Origin: Schistosoma haematobium
Taxonomy: Eukaryota > Platyhelminthes > Trematoda > Strigeidida > Schistosomatidae
Direction of reading: 5' to 3'
Length of the DNA: 64,000 bases
Assembly (NCBI RefSeq): GCF_000699445.3
Contig: NC_067200.1
Coordinates: forward strand, 15,878,510-15,942,509
Notes under the pieces: model-generated
Database searches by the model: none
What the model was told of the DNA's origin: nothing
The model's input: the letters and a program-made list of their open reading frames with translations, nothing else
Program-made: the position numbers and the translations under genes
Part shown: positions 35,401-45,135 of the stretch, in pieces
Layout: every line of letters starts with the position of its first letter
Numbering within the stretch: the first letter of the stretch is position 1

Positions 35401-38400
35401 TACTATTGGACGTAGTGGAATGTTTGGTTTGTGTATTTTGGGTCTACCGTAGAATCGAGGGAGTACTGGTCCACTGGATTTCATTCTCCATTGGTCTTGT
35501 TTTGTTATTTCTCCTGCTTTGATTAGCTTGTTTAAAGTCTTTGAGATTTGATTGTCTAATTTTTTGACGGGATTTGTGTCCATCAGTTTGTATGTGCTCT
35601 TATCTCCGAGTAGTTCTTCGGCTTTGTTGATGTATTCTTCTTTGTCCATGATTACTGTGGTGCGTCCCTTGTCCGCTGGTATTATGATAATATCTTTTCT
35701 ATTTCTGAATTCTTTCAAGGCCTTTTGTTCTTGTGGAGTCAGTTGGTTGTTTTCTTTCACCTGTTGAGTTATCGGTACTATAGTTTGCCTTATTTCCTGT
35801 TGTGTTTCTTCACTGATTCCGGAAGTTTTGAGTGATGACTCTAGTGCTGCGAAGAACTGCAGCTTTGAAGCGTCGCTTGTATTGTAGTTTAATCCTTTTT
35901 GGAGCAGGTGTTCTTCCGTATTTGTTAGTGGTTGTTTTGACAGATTGATCACGCAGTTGTTTGTGTTTTCTTCCCTGGGTGGTTTTGAGATCTTGATTAG
36001 TTTTTTCTTTAAGGTGTTTCTTCTTTGTTCTCTATGTCGTTTACATGATATCTCGATGGCTGTTGTCACGATTTCCAAATGTTTTGATGTGAGCATCCTT
36101 TGTAGCTTTATCTTTTGGTCTTCTATGACGTGTTGGTATTTGCAGATCCTGTAGTGTGCATCCGTTATCATTAGGTGTATCATTTTTCTTCCACTTTGTT
36201 CGGCAATTCTCCATCCTAACGGGCAGTTGATTGGAGGTCTATATCTTACACTTGTTGGTAGAACATGCTGGCGAAGACACTCATGGAGAAAATATAGTTG
36301 TTCTCGAGTGGAAGCCTGCCTTTTGGCGACTTCCTCTTCTCCTAGTGAACTTGTAAGGCTTAGAACTTATTGCTGATATCCTCATTGAACTCGCCTAACT
36401 TGTCATCTCGAAAAAACTGTGTACTAAACTCCGTAGTGATACTTGTCCAATTGTCCAGTGCTTCTTAAGTTTCAGTTTCAATCAAAATGGTCAGGTGTTT
36501 TTCTGGACATTTGTCTAGAATAGACTGACCTTTATCGCTTTTCGCTGTTATCAATGATTGGTACATAACACTAGATAACATTCACTGTGCTTCTTTGGAC
36601 AGCATAAATGCAACTCCTTGTGTGTGTGGAATTTTCTACGTGACCAGAATACAATAACAGCTCTCTTAAAGTTTATCTTTTGCCAAGATTGTTTCCAATA
36701 AGTTCCACTTACTCCAAGCAGTTCAAGTTTATGTCTTTTCATTGTTGTGGCTGTATCAGTTAGCCTACCAGTCTTCCACATTGTCCGGTCATTCCATGTA
36801 CCTGCATTTATTACACTGGTTGTCAGAAGAGATAGTAGCGTTTTGGCTTCTGAAGGATCTTGGCTTTCACCACGATGCGTCATAACTTTTCAGTATGAAG
36901 ATCTTTCAGCTGTCAGGGCAGAGGCCAAATGGTTCGAATGATTTTTTATTGGGTGACGTTGTCTTCGTAAATATTATTTTTACAATATGGGGTTGGTAAC
37001 CCTACACCTAATTCTCCCATCTCACCCGGGCTTAAGACCGACAGTAAATCTGTAAGGGCTCCTGGCAGATTTAATATCCTACCCTCAACTGATAATAATT
37101 GTTATTATTTACGAAACTGAGTTTTATTTTCAGCAATGCAATTTTTTCTAAAGTTTATTCGTACAGTTTTCGTTAATATCACATTAACTTAATGACTTAC
37201 TAGTCCTTGATAATCCATTGTTGATTATTTGTGTGCATTTTAATATTTTTGATGGTAAATTTACGGGATCCGAAATGGTTGTTGATTGTAAACTTATATA
37301 GGAAATCTGGTAATTTACAAACTACTATTTCCCTTTTCATATATATTTAAAGTTATTGAGATGGTGAAGATTTGTAGCTCAGGTGGATGATTTTGGTGGA
37401 GTTTTGTTCTCTGAGCTGGATGGTTTGGTCGTGGAGCTTTCATCGTTCTTCTGAACGACATCATCAGCACAAACTTCAGTTAGAAGTGAAGTGTTCGAAT
37501 TTCCCCATATGTGTTTCACAGCTTGTTCTGTGCACCTCGATGTTGATTGGTTCTTGTTGACCTTAAATTTATCATTGTTTACTTCTTTGTTTTGGTTGTG
37601 TCTCCCATTGGTTTGATTTTCGTTCCTATATTTGTGCATATTGAAATCAATCCAATTTACTAACCAATTAGAAAAATCATGCACAAATATAGGAACGAAA
37701 ATCAAACCAATGGGAGACACAACCAAAACAAAGAAGTAAACAATGATAAATTTAAGGTCAACAAGAACCAATCAACATCGAGGTGCACAGAACAAGCTGT
37801 GAAACACATATGGGGAAATTCGAACACTTCACTTCTAACTGAAGTTTGTGCTGATGATGTCGTTCAGAAGAACGATGAAAGCTCCACGACCAAACCATCC
37901 AGCTCAGAGAACAAAACTCCACCAAAATATTTAAAGCTATTCACAACAAAACAAATGAAAGTCTAAATCATTAGACAAGTTTTATAAAAATTATCTTGAC
38001 ATTGTAGTCACTATGATGTCTATGTCAATAGCCATATCACATTTACATTACGGTGATTCAGACAAGATGATTATTATTTGTTTTATTTAAACAATTGAAA
38101 ATTGATGGAGACGGGCGTCAAAATAAACATAGCCATTAGTTACGCCTGTTACCCCTCGTGAAGAAGCATAGGACGCCCACCAGGATTCTCCATTTCACTG
38201 AAACATACCCGTACAAAAAGAAAATAAGATTGCGAAGAGGTGGAGGACGGAGGCTAAGTATAATCTAAATACATAAGTGAACAAGAGCAGTATATAACAG
38301 AAAAAGGAGCTCAGTTAAGAAAAATGGAACCAGAAAGAATCCTTTCAGTCAAGGAAGTTCTCTCTTCTAATAGTTAAAGAGCCTTACAACAAGATCGCCA

Positions 38401-40539
38401 TTGGATTTTATTTTGAGCCATGTCTGATAATGTCTCAAGCCACTGAGTTACATCATCTATCGGACCCTAACCAGAGAGTCCTAATGGATCGACATATACC
38501 AGTCAATAGTTTGGACGTAATCGGAAGTAGAGTTTACCCCCAATAGTTGTTGCATAGATGATATAGACCCTTTCTAAAGATGACAACAACAATCGCGTCA
38601 AGATGATGGAATACATTGTTTCTCAAACAACCTAGTCAGTTCTCTGACCGGAAGGTTGCTACCATTGTTAGAAAGAGCTGGGGGTAAGTCATGTGGACCT
38701 GGTGACTTTTGGTGGTTCAGGATTTGAACTTTCTCGAGGGCCTCCACCTCGTCAGGTGGCTCAACCGGTACCGGCTAGAGAGAACAGAACTAATCCATAG
38801 GACGGCGAAGAAATGTCGGAAAACGCACTCCCGTGGTAGCCGGGAATCAAAGATATGTTTGTGGGTCTTTCATCTCCTCGCGATCTTGGAGCGTATGCGC
38901 ACCATTGGTTCTAAACAATGGTTTGTCAACTCCCCTAGGTAAATCCTCTATATGTACCAACTAAGTTTGAACCGTGGATGTCCATTTTTCATCCCTTCAC
39001 TTTCGTAAAAATACTTTCGTGGTGAATAGGACTTTCCTTTGGAGTGATTGTAACCTGAGTTCGTGCTTCTAAAAGTAGATGCTTGTAGTGAATTTAAAAA
39101 TTTGAAATGATAATCGTTAAACTTACAAATATTTGTTTTTTTTCGACTGTTCCCGAATTATCATCTCTTTTTTATGTTTATGAACAAGACTGTGAATCTA
39201 TTTATGCATAGGTCCTTTTGTGTTATGATAGACTGACTGACGCTTAGGGATACATTCGCTCTCGTATGCTAGACTTCACGAGTTTCTTTAAATAACGTCT
39301 AATTCTTTTATTCTTCTGATACTATCCTTGTTATCACACCCATATATTTTATTGAGAATATAACTAATATCTTTTTTCTCTCCTGGTTTTTTTCCTTTCT
39401 AATTGATTCATAATAAATGTATCGCGTGAATGTGGAATTATTATATATCACGTCATTGTTCACGCTACTACTTTTAATCCAATTGGTCTTCATATCCTAT
39501 TTTATAAACAAACAAATGAATGAATGATATACATTGACCACTAGCCGGTGCATGCAGTGAAAATACAGCTGAGCTCAAGTCAAGAATTTTAAGCATGCTT
39601 TATCCTCAGCCTGTTAGCTCTACTGTAACTACAAACACTGCTTCTTCCAATGTACCAGTTGACGCGGCTCATCAAACTCAAGATTTAACAGCTACTAGTA
39701 TTGGAAGTAAATTAGCTGAAAACTTGACTAACCCTATTGTACAAAAAGCCATAGATACGTTAATGTCATATCCTTCAAACTCTGTGCCTCAAACTGCAAC
39801 GCAAAAGTCGCTTAGCGCTATGGATACACAAAATATGCAATCTAAGAACTCTTTTCGCAACAATATAAAGCCTCATTCTTCTTTAGCGATTGCTGCATAT
39901 TCACCCAGTTGCATGAAACAGCCTACCAGTTGGAGCTATGAAGATAATAGTTTTCGGCCAAGTCGACCGCTAATTTCCAATGACTTTAGTCAGCATGTCC
40001 CTTATGGACAGCATACCAGACCTAGCATGATCCAGCAGCGTGAATATCCCAGTGACGAATCACGTAAGGGTCCTGGTTTCATAGAACATGGAGTTCAAAG
40101 ATGCGCTTATCACTCCGAATTCGAAGTAAATGAACCAGTTCTTGATTCAAATGAAGAGTTCACAGAAGAAAGTGCTTATCCAGGTTGGCCTAGGAGAAAA
40201 AGAAAAAAACGAGGTTGTAAAGCTCCCTCAGGCGATTCATATCAATATCTTGACCCTAAGAGTTATGCACGTCAAAACGTTGACCAGCAATCTCAACAAC
40301 CTGTAGATCTTATGTCTACGGAGGTTCATCCAGTCGGTGCTGTAGCTGAAGCGTATAAATATTCTCAAGCTAACCCCCTCATATTCAATCCGGGAGTCCG
40401 TGGTAGATCTCAAAGAATAACCGGTGGGAGTTCATCTTATGACAATTACAATTATCAATCATTTGGACCGCATCAGCCGAATAATTTGAATCTTCATACC
40501 CAATCTTATGGTTATCCCAATCCATCTTCATTTTATTAG
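26336..40539 (+). CDS. NCOA5: Nuclear receptor coactivator 5-like protein
   Basis: Six exons: 26336-26468, 28171-28510, 30129-30203, 31206-31531, 32547-32807, 39569-40539. All have GT-AG borders and matching phases; 2106 bases, 701 residues. Domains: RRM (about 17-93; RNP2 KVLIEDLP), RS/RD-rich stretch (about 110-157), anticodon-binding-like domain (about 207-300, ending PTQQ-EHRNMPLDDAL as in vertebrate NCOA5), LASLLHMLAD helix with an LxxLL motif (337-341), ELKSRILSML (380-389), TNPIVQKAIDTLMSY (432-446) and a basic PRRKRKKR signal (586-593). NCOA5 is a nuclear transcription coregulator; invertebrate relatives carry an RRM. The start ATG opens exon 1 a few residues before the RRM; the frame is also open for some codons upstream, so the start is a little uncertain. 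Confidence 0.85.
26469..28170 (+). other. NCOA5-like intron 1
   Basis: 1.7 kb, holding the LINE-head repeat at 27150-27640 on the minus strand; otherwise featureless. Confidence 0.7.
27150..27640 (-). repeat. LINE-head repeat (dispersed family)
   Basis: GC-richer than its surroundings. On the minus strand it begins near CCCAAATGCCCTGGTACGGC and includes TTTCGAAATGCTCTCACATG. Related sequence at 11550-11890, 38800-39055 and, in plus orientation, 63785-63965. A 119-codon frame (27674-27315) runs through it but is not evidently a gene. Likely the 5' part of a LINE family. Confidence 0.6.
28171..28510 (+). CDS. NCOA5: NCOA5-like exon 2 (RRM end, RS-rich)
   Basis: Acceptor TTTTTGTTCTAG. Completes the RRM (EIVIYPRCLLVQFDSD as beta2-beta3, ASLFGTKVSLKHVE as the last strands). 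Then GRDRDRDKSRGSLRRDRFRG and SPRRHSRSP, an arginine/serine/aspartate stretch typical of RNA-processing proteins. The nearer acceptor TTGTTCAG before TTCGAC would break the frame, which settles the choice. Donor GTAAGT. Confidence 0.85.
28511..30128 (+). other. NCOA5-like intron 2
   Basis: 1.6 kb, no recognisable element. Confidence 0.7.
30129..30203 (+). CDS. NCOA5: NCOA5-like exon 3
   Basis: 75 bases between acceptor CCAATTACAG and donor GTGAGA, reading ITRTDRRTVHPLNWLSEVAE then RDKK. Too short to be found as an ORF; supported by phase on both sides (AT|C Ile, CT|A Leu). Confidence 0.8.
30204..31205 (+). other. NCOA5-like intron 3
   Basis: 1.0 kb, no recognisable element. Confidence 0.7.
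31206..31531 (+). CDS. NCOA5: NCOA5-like exon 4 (anticodon-binding-like domain)
   Basis: Acceptor TTACTTTTAG, donor GTAACT. Encodes the conserved domain PPYMVAIITVQHDLVPYAE ... DLTKDGVPFAIICTMTNWAH, then CTLRILYAPTQQ. The fold belongs to the class II tRNA-synthetase anticodon-binding-like group known from NCOA5. Confidence 0.85.
31532..32546 (+). other. NCOA5-like intron 4
   Basis: 1.0 kb, no recognisable element. Confidence 0.7.
32547..32807 (+). CDS. NCOA5: NCOA5-like exon 5 (EHRNMP and LxxLL)
   Basis: Acceptor TTTCTGGAGCAG; starts with the second and third bases of Glu in EHRNMPLDDALILLHREY, a block nearly identical to vertebrate NCOA5. SRHLASLLHMLADSRVLS and ITVFVQERKRRLEGRR follow, matching the coactivator's receptor-binding helix region. 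Donor GTACGT. Confidence 0.85.
33330..33826 (-). mobile_element. RTE LINE copy, 3' part (split by PLE2)
   Basis: Minus-strand frames show EEVTPENNWKWTREEKTSTY (endonuclease-RT linker, 33906-33703), AEKSKAQSEHTEANKRVK, then WDSQQLPSNTKIKIFDIDIQ and NWRTTMTIIKKLQVFI (RT C-terminal region, 33619-33425). Most of the RT core is missing between the last two. It continues the RTE at 36328-37085 across the Penelope insertion. Confidence 0.7.
33788..34645 (-). pseudogene. PLE2 GIY-YIG endonuclease part
   Basis: Continuous frame starting in the A run: NEEKYLKDIFQKNGYPINF, LPYIQGISETATRLLKTFG, then the GIY-YIG domain (MIYKINCTNCDKHYIGQSGR, RLHEHQLAV, and the Glu in EFLEAWHS). The CxxC within it is typical of Penelope GIY-YIG domains. 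After CCA CCA AAA the frame runs out of the element into the RTE and ends at 33788 by a host-side stop. Confidence 0.8.
33827..36327 (-). mobile_element. Penelope-like element PLE2 (nested insertion)
   Basis: 2.5 kb on the minus strand: N-terminal region, RT, then GIY-YIG endonuclease. Both sides carry GACTTCCTCT (33817-33826 and 36328-36337), a 10-bp target duplication lying in the RTE linker sequence. The 5' end is truncated (it starts inside the ORF, AKRQASTREQLYFL) and the 3' end is CCACCAAAA. Apart from one frameshift the coding frame is open throughout, so this is a young copy. Confidence 0.85.
34624..36366 (-). pseudogene. PLE2 reverse transcriptase
   Basis: The frame is open from 36366 (after TAA); the first Met is at 36183, but the conserved region begins earlier (REQLYFLHECLRQHVLPTSV). 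RT motifs: LPRFYGRPKIHKPNIPLRPI, SFDVTALFT (motif A, Asp present), TKGTPMGSPISGLIAEAVM (motif B), WIRYVDDTFVIV (motif C intact) and QLAFLDILITRT. All RT catalytic residues look intact. The frame ends at 34624 because of a one-base length change in an A run (34641-34645), which separates the endonuclease. Confidence 0.85.
36328..37085 (-). mobile_element. RTE LINE copy, 5' part (split by PLE2)
   Basis: Minus strand: 5' UTR-like sequence (37085-36950, related to 60190-60070), then endonuclease start GTWNDRTMWKTGRLTDTATT (36883-36551) and the linker DDKLGEFNEDISNKF near 36400. Broken by stops. Its continuation lies at 33330-33826. Confidence 0.7.
37391..37927. mobile_element. Penelope 3'-end palindrome
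   Basis: Arms 37391-37639 and 37679-37927 (249 bases each) are perfect reverse complements by eye, with a 39-base spacer. Both arms encode the last part of the PLE2-type endonuclease ORF (NENQTNGRHNQNKEV ... SSENKTPPK), pointing outward. The spacer continues the right copy 5'-wards (IEINPIY, a stop, PIRKI), so the structure is a 288-base sense 3' fragment joined to an inverted 249-base fragment. Both outer ends are CCACCAAAA, as in PLE2. Confidence 0.85.
38228..39055 (-). mobile_element. LINE fragment, second copy
   Basis: Nearly identical to 10833-11385 over its first 560 bases and to 11547-11770 in its last part; about 150 bases (11396-11546 equivalent) are missing at an ACAGAAC/TAATCC joint. 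Carries the same broken RT start. Oriented against the host gene. Confidence 0.75.
39569..40539 (+). CDS. NCOA5: NCOA5-like terminal exon
   Basis: Acceptor GAAAATACAG; the split codon G|CT gives Ala, then ELKSRILSMLYPQP, matching the ELQAKILSLF segment of vertebrate NCOA5, and NPIVQKAIDTL. The rest is Ser/Gln/Pro/Tyr-rich and presumably disordered, with the basic cluster PRRKRKKR. Ends at TAG (40537-40539). The first AATAAA seen downstream is at about 41484. Confidence 0.85.
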
Positions 40540-43202
40540 CACTTTTACGAGTAAAATTTGTGTCCTGTAAGATTAGTTCAGTTTTTTTCCAACATATTTA
40601 CATTCGAACATATTTTGCTAAATGTTATTGTAATTAATTTTTTAAACAAAGCGTTCTGCTCATATTAACTTTGCTGGGAAAATGAAAAAAAAACAAAGAG
40701 GATACAAACAAACCTCTATAATTTCCTTTCTATTTAAAAATGGGTTGATTTTTTCAGTGTTTGTATTATTGTACCGCGTCATCCTGTGTTGTTAATTAGA
40801 ATTCATCATTTTCAACCTCTGGCTAAAATAACAACATAATTCGCTTTAAAACTTGTTCTTTTTTGTTAAAAAATATTTTGTGCTGGGGTATGTGATGTAT
40901 TGGAATTCCTTTCACTCAATATTCTAGCCGTTACAGTTCAACTAGTTTGCTCTCAATTATATTATCAAGATTTTGCTGCTAATATTGACTCTGTTAGTTA
41001 ATATAGCCGATTTCCCTTTTATTTCGTTCCCTGCTTTGGAACAGTAAGCGTGAAGTATGCTTTTGTTCACATTAGTCTATTATTTACAGTACCAACCTTT
41101 ACTCCAATAATGGTTCCTACCGAATGCCGAACTTCTAATCATTCATTGAGTTCAATACTCTTCCGTAATGATGCAAATTCTTAATATCCGCTATCATCGA
41201 AATACGTACTGACTACATATGTCTTTAATTTCCTATTATGTCAATCCCACACGTTGTGAAGACTTTTGAATACAACTGGTGTGACTCCATAGCTTTGATA
41301 AGTAGTGTTCTTCGAGCACACTTGAAACGAAGAAGGAAGCGTTATAGTCTAGTATCAGATATTATCAGATGGTATTTAGCTAGGTCAAGTAAACAGTAAA
41401 CCGTCGATGATACTGTCGTTCCTATTTTATAGTGATTACACAATACTTCGCTTACAAGTATTTGATTCTATCTGCTCTTCGAAAATAAAACTATATGGAA
41501 GATAAAGTAAGTTATATAATGATTCTTTCTATTCATTTACTTAATAGTTCAGAGTTAACGGTCCTAAAATCGGTCTATAAATAATTTTAGGATCTTAAGC
41601 TATCCCAATTGTTTTCTTCATACTGCCTTTTGCTATTTTCGGTCTTTATAATTTTCCAGCTGGCAAATGAGTTTGAAAATTTACTATTTTGTAAATATCA
41701 CCTTTTCACGTCTACCCTGAAGACAACTGTCTGGGTAATTTCCGCATATTTAGATAAGTAATAGCCGCCATGTACAAGTCATTAGTGGAGTCAAGTGTTC
41801 TGCTCGATGAGTTAATATTATAATTATGGACTCGTAGTACTCTTTATTTGAGGACTTTATTTTTAAATGCACTCGTATAAATCCACTTCTGTCAATGTAA
41901 TACTGAGATCAATAAAAACAAAATTCGATCCTGTTTTTTGTTTCATTAAATTTGTTAATTGTTGAAAGTATCCTAAGGCAATATGAGTGCTTGTAAACTC
42001 AATTTTCTGTCACTAAGAAAAAGAACGTAAAAATAAGTAACTTAAATTCATTTCCATGTACGACAGTCCATAAACTAATTTTGTGAGACGATGATCTTCA
42101 AACCACAAAAATAAGTCAACACAAGTTTCACTGTCATGATGTTGTTCTGACTCACCCCAAGTGAGTTTTATTCTTTGTTGATGTTAAGATTCTATACAAT
42201 AAAATCTTCCATTCGAATCTTCTACTCCTTTTCTTTCAAATTAATTAAAATTGATTACAATAGCCACAAATCATTGCTTACAAACTTTAACTGAGTTCCA
42301 TGCTTATCTGAGAATGTTGAAATTAGCAGTAACTAAGCTAATTCATATATCTTAAAGTTACTTAATAACATCAAACTTACTTGCTACAGTTTCTTCATCA
42401 ACCACACCGTTTTATTATTCGAATATAAACGGGCATTTTAAATGTTATGTTTTATTGTCAACAAAAAAAAATACATGCAATGTATGAAAGTTGTGATTTT
42501 TTATTTTCTTAAGAGAATAGTTCTAGGTGTCCTCATAAAGACAGATTTTTTCAAACGATCAGAATATTTGAAGCTTTGCAAATGTTCATTATAAGTTTGG
42601 AATAACTGCCAGATTCTACTTATGCAAACTAAGCTGAGGAATCATCCTATTTCCCACTAAATTACTCTTCACATTATCTCAACTATATACCAATAAATGG
42701 TAATATAAGTATAATCGTTTTGTTGTGCGATACTCTTACTACAAATGATCTAATTCAGTCTCTTTGTATCTGTTATTTGCCAGAAAATTAAGACGTCAAG
42801 CTTTCTCTCATGTAAACTACAAAAAATCAATTTTACAGTAATCGAATCAAACCAACTTCTGTTTTCTCCATGTCTCATTAAACAGTTTCGGCCTTACATT
42901 CGAATAGGCTGTTAGCCGTATAATAGATATGGAGTTCTGGTGCGTCTTTGTTTTTTATCAAACTTACCTTTGTTAATTCTGTAGTTAGTACTCTGCTAGC
43001 TAAGATCGATATTGGACGTTGTAGCCCTCTAAAAAGTTAACGATAATTGTTCGTTAAAGATAGCCAATCATTTCCACTATATCTCTCTATTAGTTGATGG
43101 TATTCGCTGAGTCTATAAACTTTGTTATGGAAGAATACTGCTCTTTGTGGCAAAGAAACGGTATATTGTGCGAATGAATTTAATTGACTACTTCATGAAT
43201 TA
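40540..43202. other. NCOA5-like 3' UTR and intergenic region
   Basis: AT-rich. Candidate poly(A) signals AATAAA at about 41484 and 41911. No gene or recognisable transposon. Confidence 0.4.
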
Positions 43203-43292
43203 ACTACTGGCAAACAATATTTGTTGACAAGTTTTATCCAAATTAAATTTAATTTGGATAAAACTTGTCAACAAATATTGTTTGCCAATAGT
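43203..43292. repeat. Near-perfect palindrome, 45-bp arms
   Basis: Left arm 43203-43247 and right arm 43248-43292 are reverse complements with one mismatch (ACTACTGG against ACTATTGG) and no spacer; the centre is AATTAAA/TTTAATT. It could form a cruciform or a hairpin RNA. Confidence 0.95.
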
Positions 43293-45061
43293 GTGGACCT
43301 ATATCATCGCTTAAAATTTTATTTGGTAGAGTAAACTTGTGGAACATAGATGATTATCTGAATTCTGAAAAATTCAGTTGATCTAGTACTACAACCTTCA
43401 TAGTCTCAAACTGTGAAATCGGTCAGTGATTCACTGTTGTGAGTGATGATAATCACAGCCAGCAGTTGTTTTCCGGTCAACATTTGATAAAAAACCTTTA
43501 GAAATAACTCAGTTTCTATCATTTTACTTGTCTTAGTTTAAAATATAACTTTTGAGAAATTTTTTGGAAACGGAACTAATGCTCCTGCTGAAAGTCAGGG
43601 TATTTTAATTTCAATTATACTGTATTCAGTTTAATGGCTAATAAAATCCATTGTTTTGAATATGGTTGTTGCCAATATCTGATGTCATGTAGATAGCCAC
43701 TAAAAAGTATTCTGCAGTTTTTTTGTTCTAGTTTGAATTCCTCGCAAGGGTCGTCCTTGAGTTCAAAGTTGAACACATTTTTAAACCATTGGGTTGGAAT
43801 CCATTGTTTTGACGTAAGTTCTTTGTTAACATGGTATAACAGCAATTCATTACCATATGTGAGTGGCCACCTTCAAGGTAAATTAGTTTCCACCAATTAT
43901 GTAGTCAAAGATTGTCTTATGCGTAGAGATTAATTTGTTTAGTAAGTCATTTTACCGTCTAAGCAATAAGACTCACCAAGTTTGTTTAAATGAGGTCGCA
44001 TAGTTTGTTAATTAGGCACTTACGATTAGTGATCAAAACTAGGAATTCATGTTGTTTTACTCCATGAAGCAATATACTCACCTTAGCAAGTTTTAATTTA
44101 AGTTTTGTGTCGTGGTAATCAAGCGGAACTTACTTGTCACCGAGGCTGGTAAGCTGTATTCCATCCACGAATAGTACACTAGTTGGAGGATGTATTTTAC
44201 CTAATGAATATTCAACTGGGGCTCTACACACATTACTGACTTAAATCAGTTTTATGCGTAATGCAATAATTAGAAATCAATCAGATTATCAAATGAAAAC
44301 CATAACTATTAAATTAATATATATCTACCAACTGAAAGATTTTGTAACATGTTTTCGCCAGTCGTGCCATATCGATCTTGAAACTTCTTACAAGGAAGTA
44401 ATACTACAAGAACTTGATTTCAAACCTAAAAGTGCTTATTTAACATTATTTCTGATTAAATTGTTTGGTTGTGATTTACTTTTAAAATCGCATGCTTCGA
44501 ATTTTTACTTTTTGCTATATCAACCGACAAATACTGAGTAGTTCCGTTTACTTACTGGCTATGTTTTCTCTGACTACACCTTTATTGTTTTTGGGTTTCA
44601 ATTAGTCAAATACAACAGATTACTTAAAAAATCATTGTCACGTGATATACAGGGACATTAGATCAGTCAATGTAGGGTCTAGCATAAATTTCAATTAGTC
44701 CTAGTGGCTGCATCTGACACAGCGCTAAGAGAGGAAATTTAGTGAGTTGAAATGGGAAATAATATCATCTGAAGTGAAGAGCTTAACGCGTTCAGAGTTC
44801 AAATGAAACAAATAATGTCGATAAAGGCTAAAGTGAAGATCCCGAGTCACATATAGACTGAGTGCAACTACGACCTGCCTTGAACCGTGTCACTGGAAAT
44901 ATTTTCGTATGCACACAATAAATAGCAAGATTTAATATATATTGGTTGCTTGGATCTTCTCATCGTTGTGTAGATATGCAATCGATCAGTCTTTTTTGGT
45001 AATATATGCATCCTGTGAGAATTGACTCAATATTGCCCCTAAGTTACAAACACTAAAAGCA
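43293..45061. other. Intergenic region
   Basis: AT-rich; a 95-codon frame at 44254-44541 shows no family features and I do not call it. Confidence 0.35.
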
Positions 45062-45135
45062 GGTACATCTACCTGACAAGTCCCAAATAGGACGAAACTC
45101 GCGTCTTGGATTCCACTTCTAGCCATCATTGCTTA
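45062..45135 (+). ncRNA. Sm-alpha-type hammerhead ribozyme relic
   Basis: Reads GGTACATCTAC, CTGACAAG, TCCCAAATAGGAC, GAAAC, TCGCGTC, TTGGATTCCACTTC. This is the schistosome satellite/SINE hammerhead layout: stem I strand, core, stem II (GTCC/GGAC with loop CAAATA), GAAA, short stem III, GTC cleavage site and TGGATTCCAC stem I strand. The core is CUGACAA instead of CUGANGA: G8, which takes part in catalysis, is A. Stem II and GAAA are intact. Probably an inactive copy within a Sm-alpha-like SINE. Confidence 0.75.

Larger units (their letters stand above)
32808..39568 (+). other. NCOA5-like intron 5 (transposon-rich)
   Basis: 6.8 kb. Contains the split RTE copy, the nested Penelope element, the Penelope palindrome and a LINE fragment. 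Splicing 32807 to 39569 keeps the frame; an additional small exon in between cannot be ruled out. Confidence 0.65.

Noticed and set aside
44254..44541. 95-codon plus-strand ORF
   Set aside because: Low-complexity AT-rich composition, no motif, no splice context or neighbour support.
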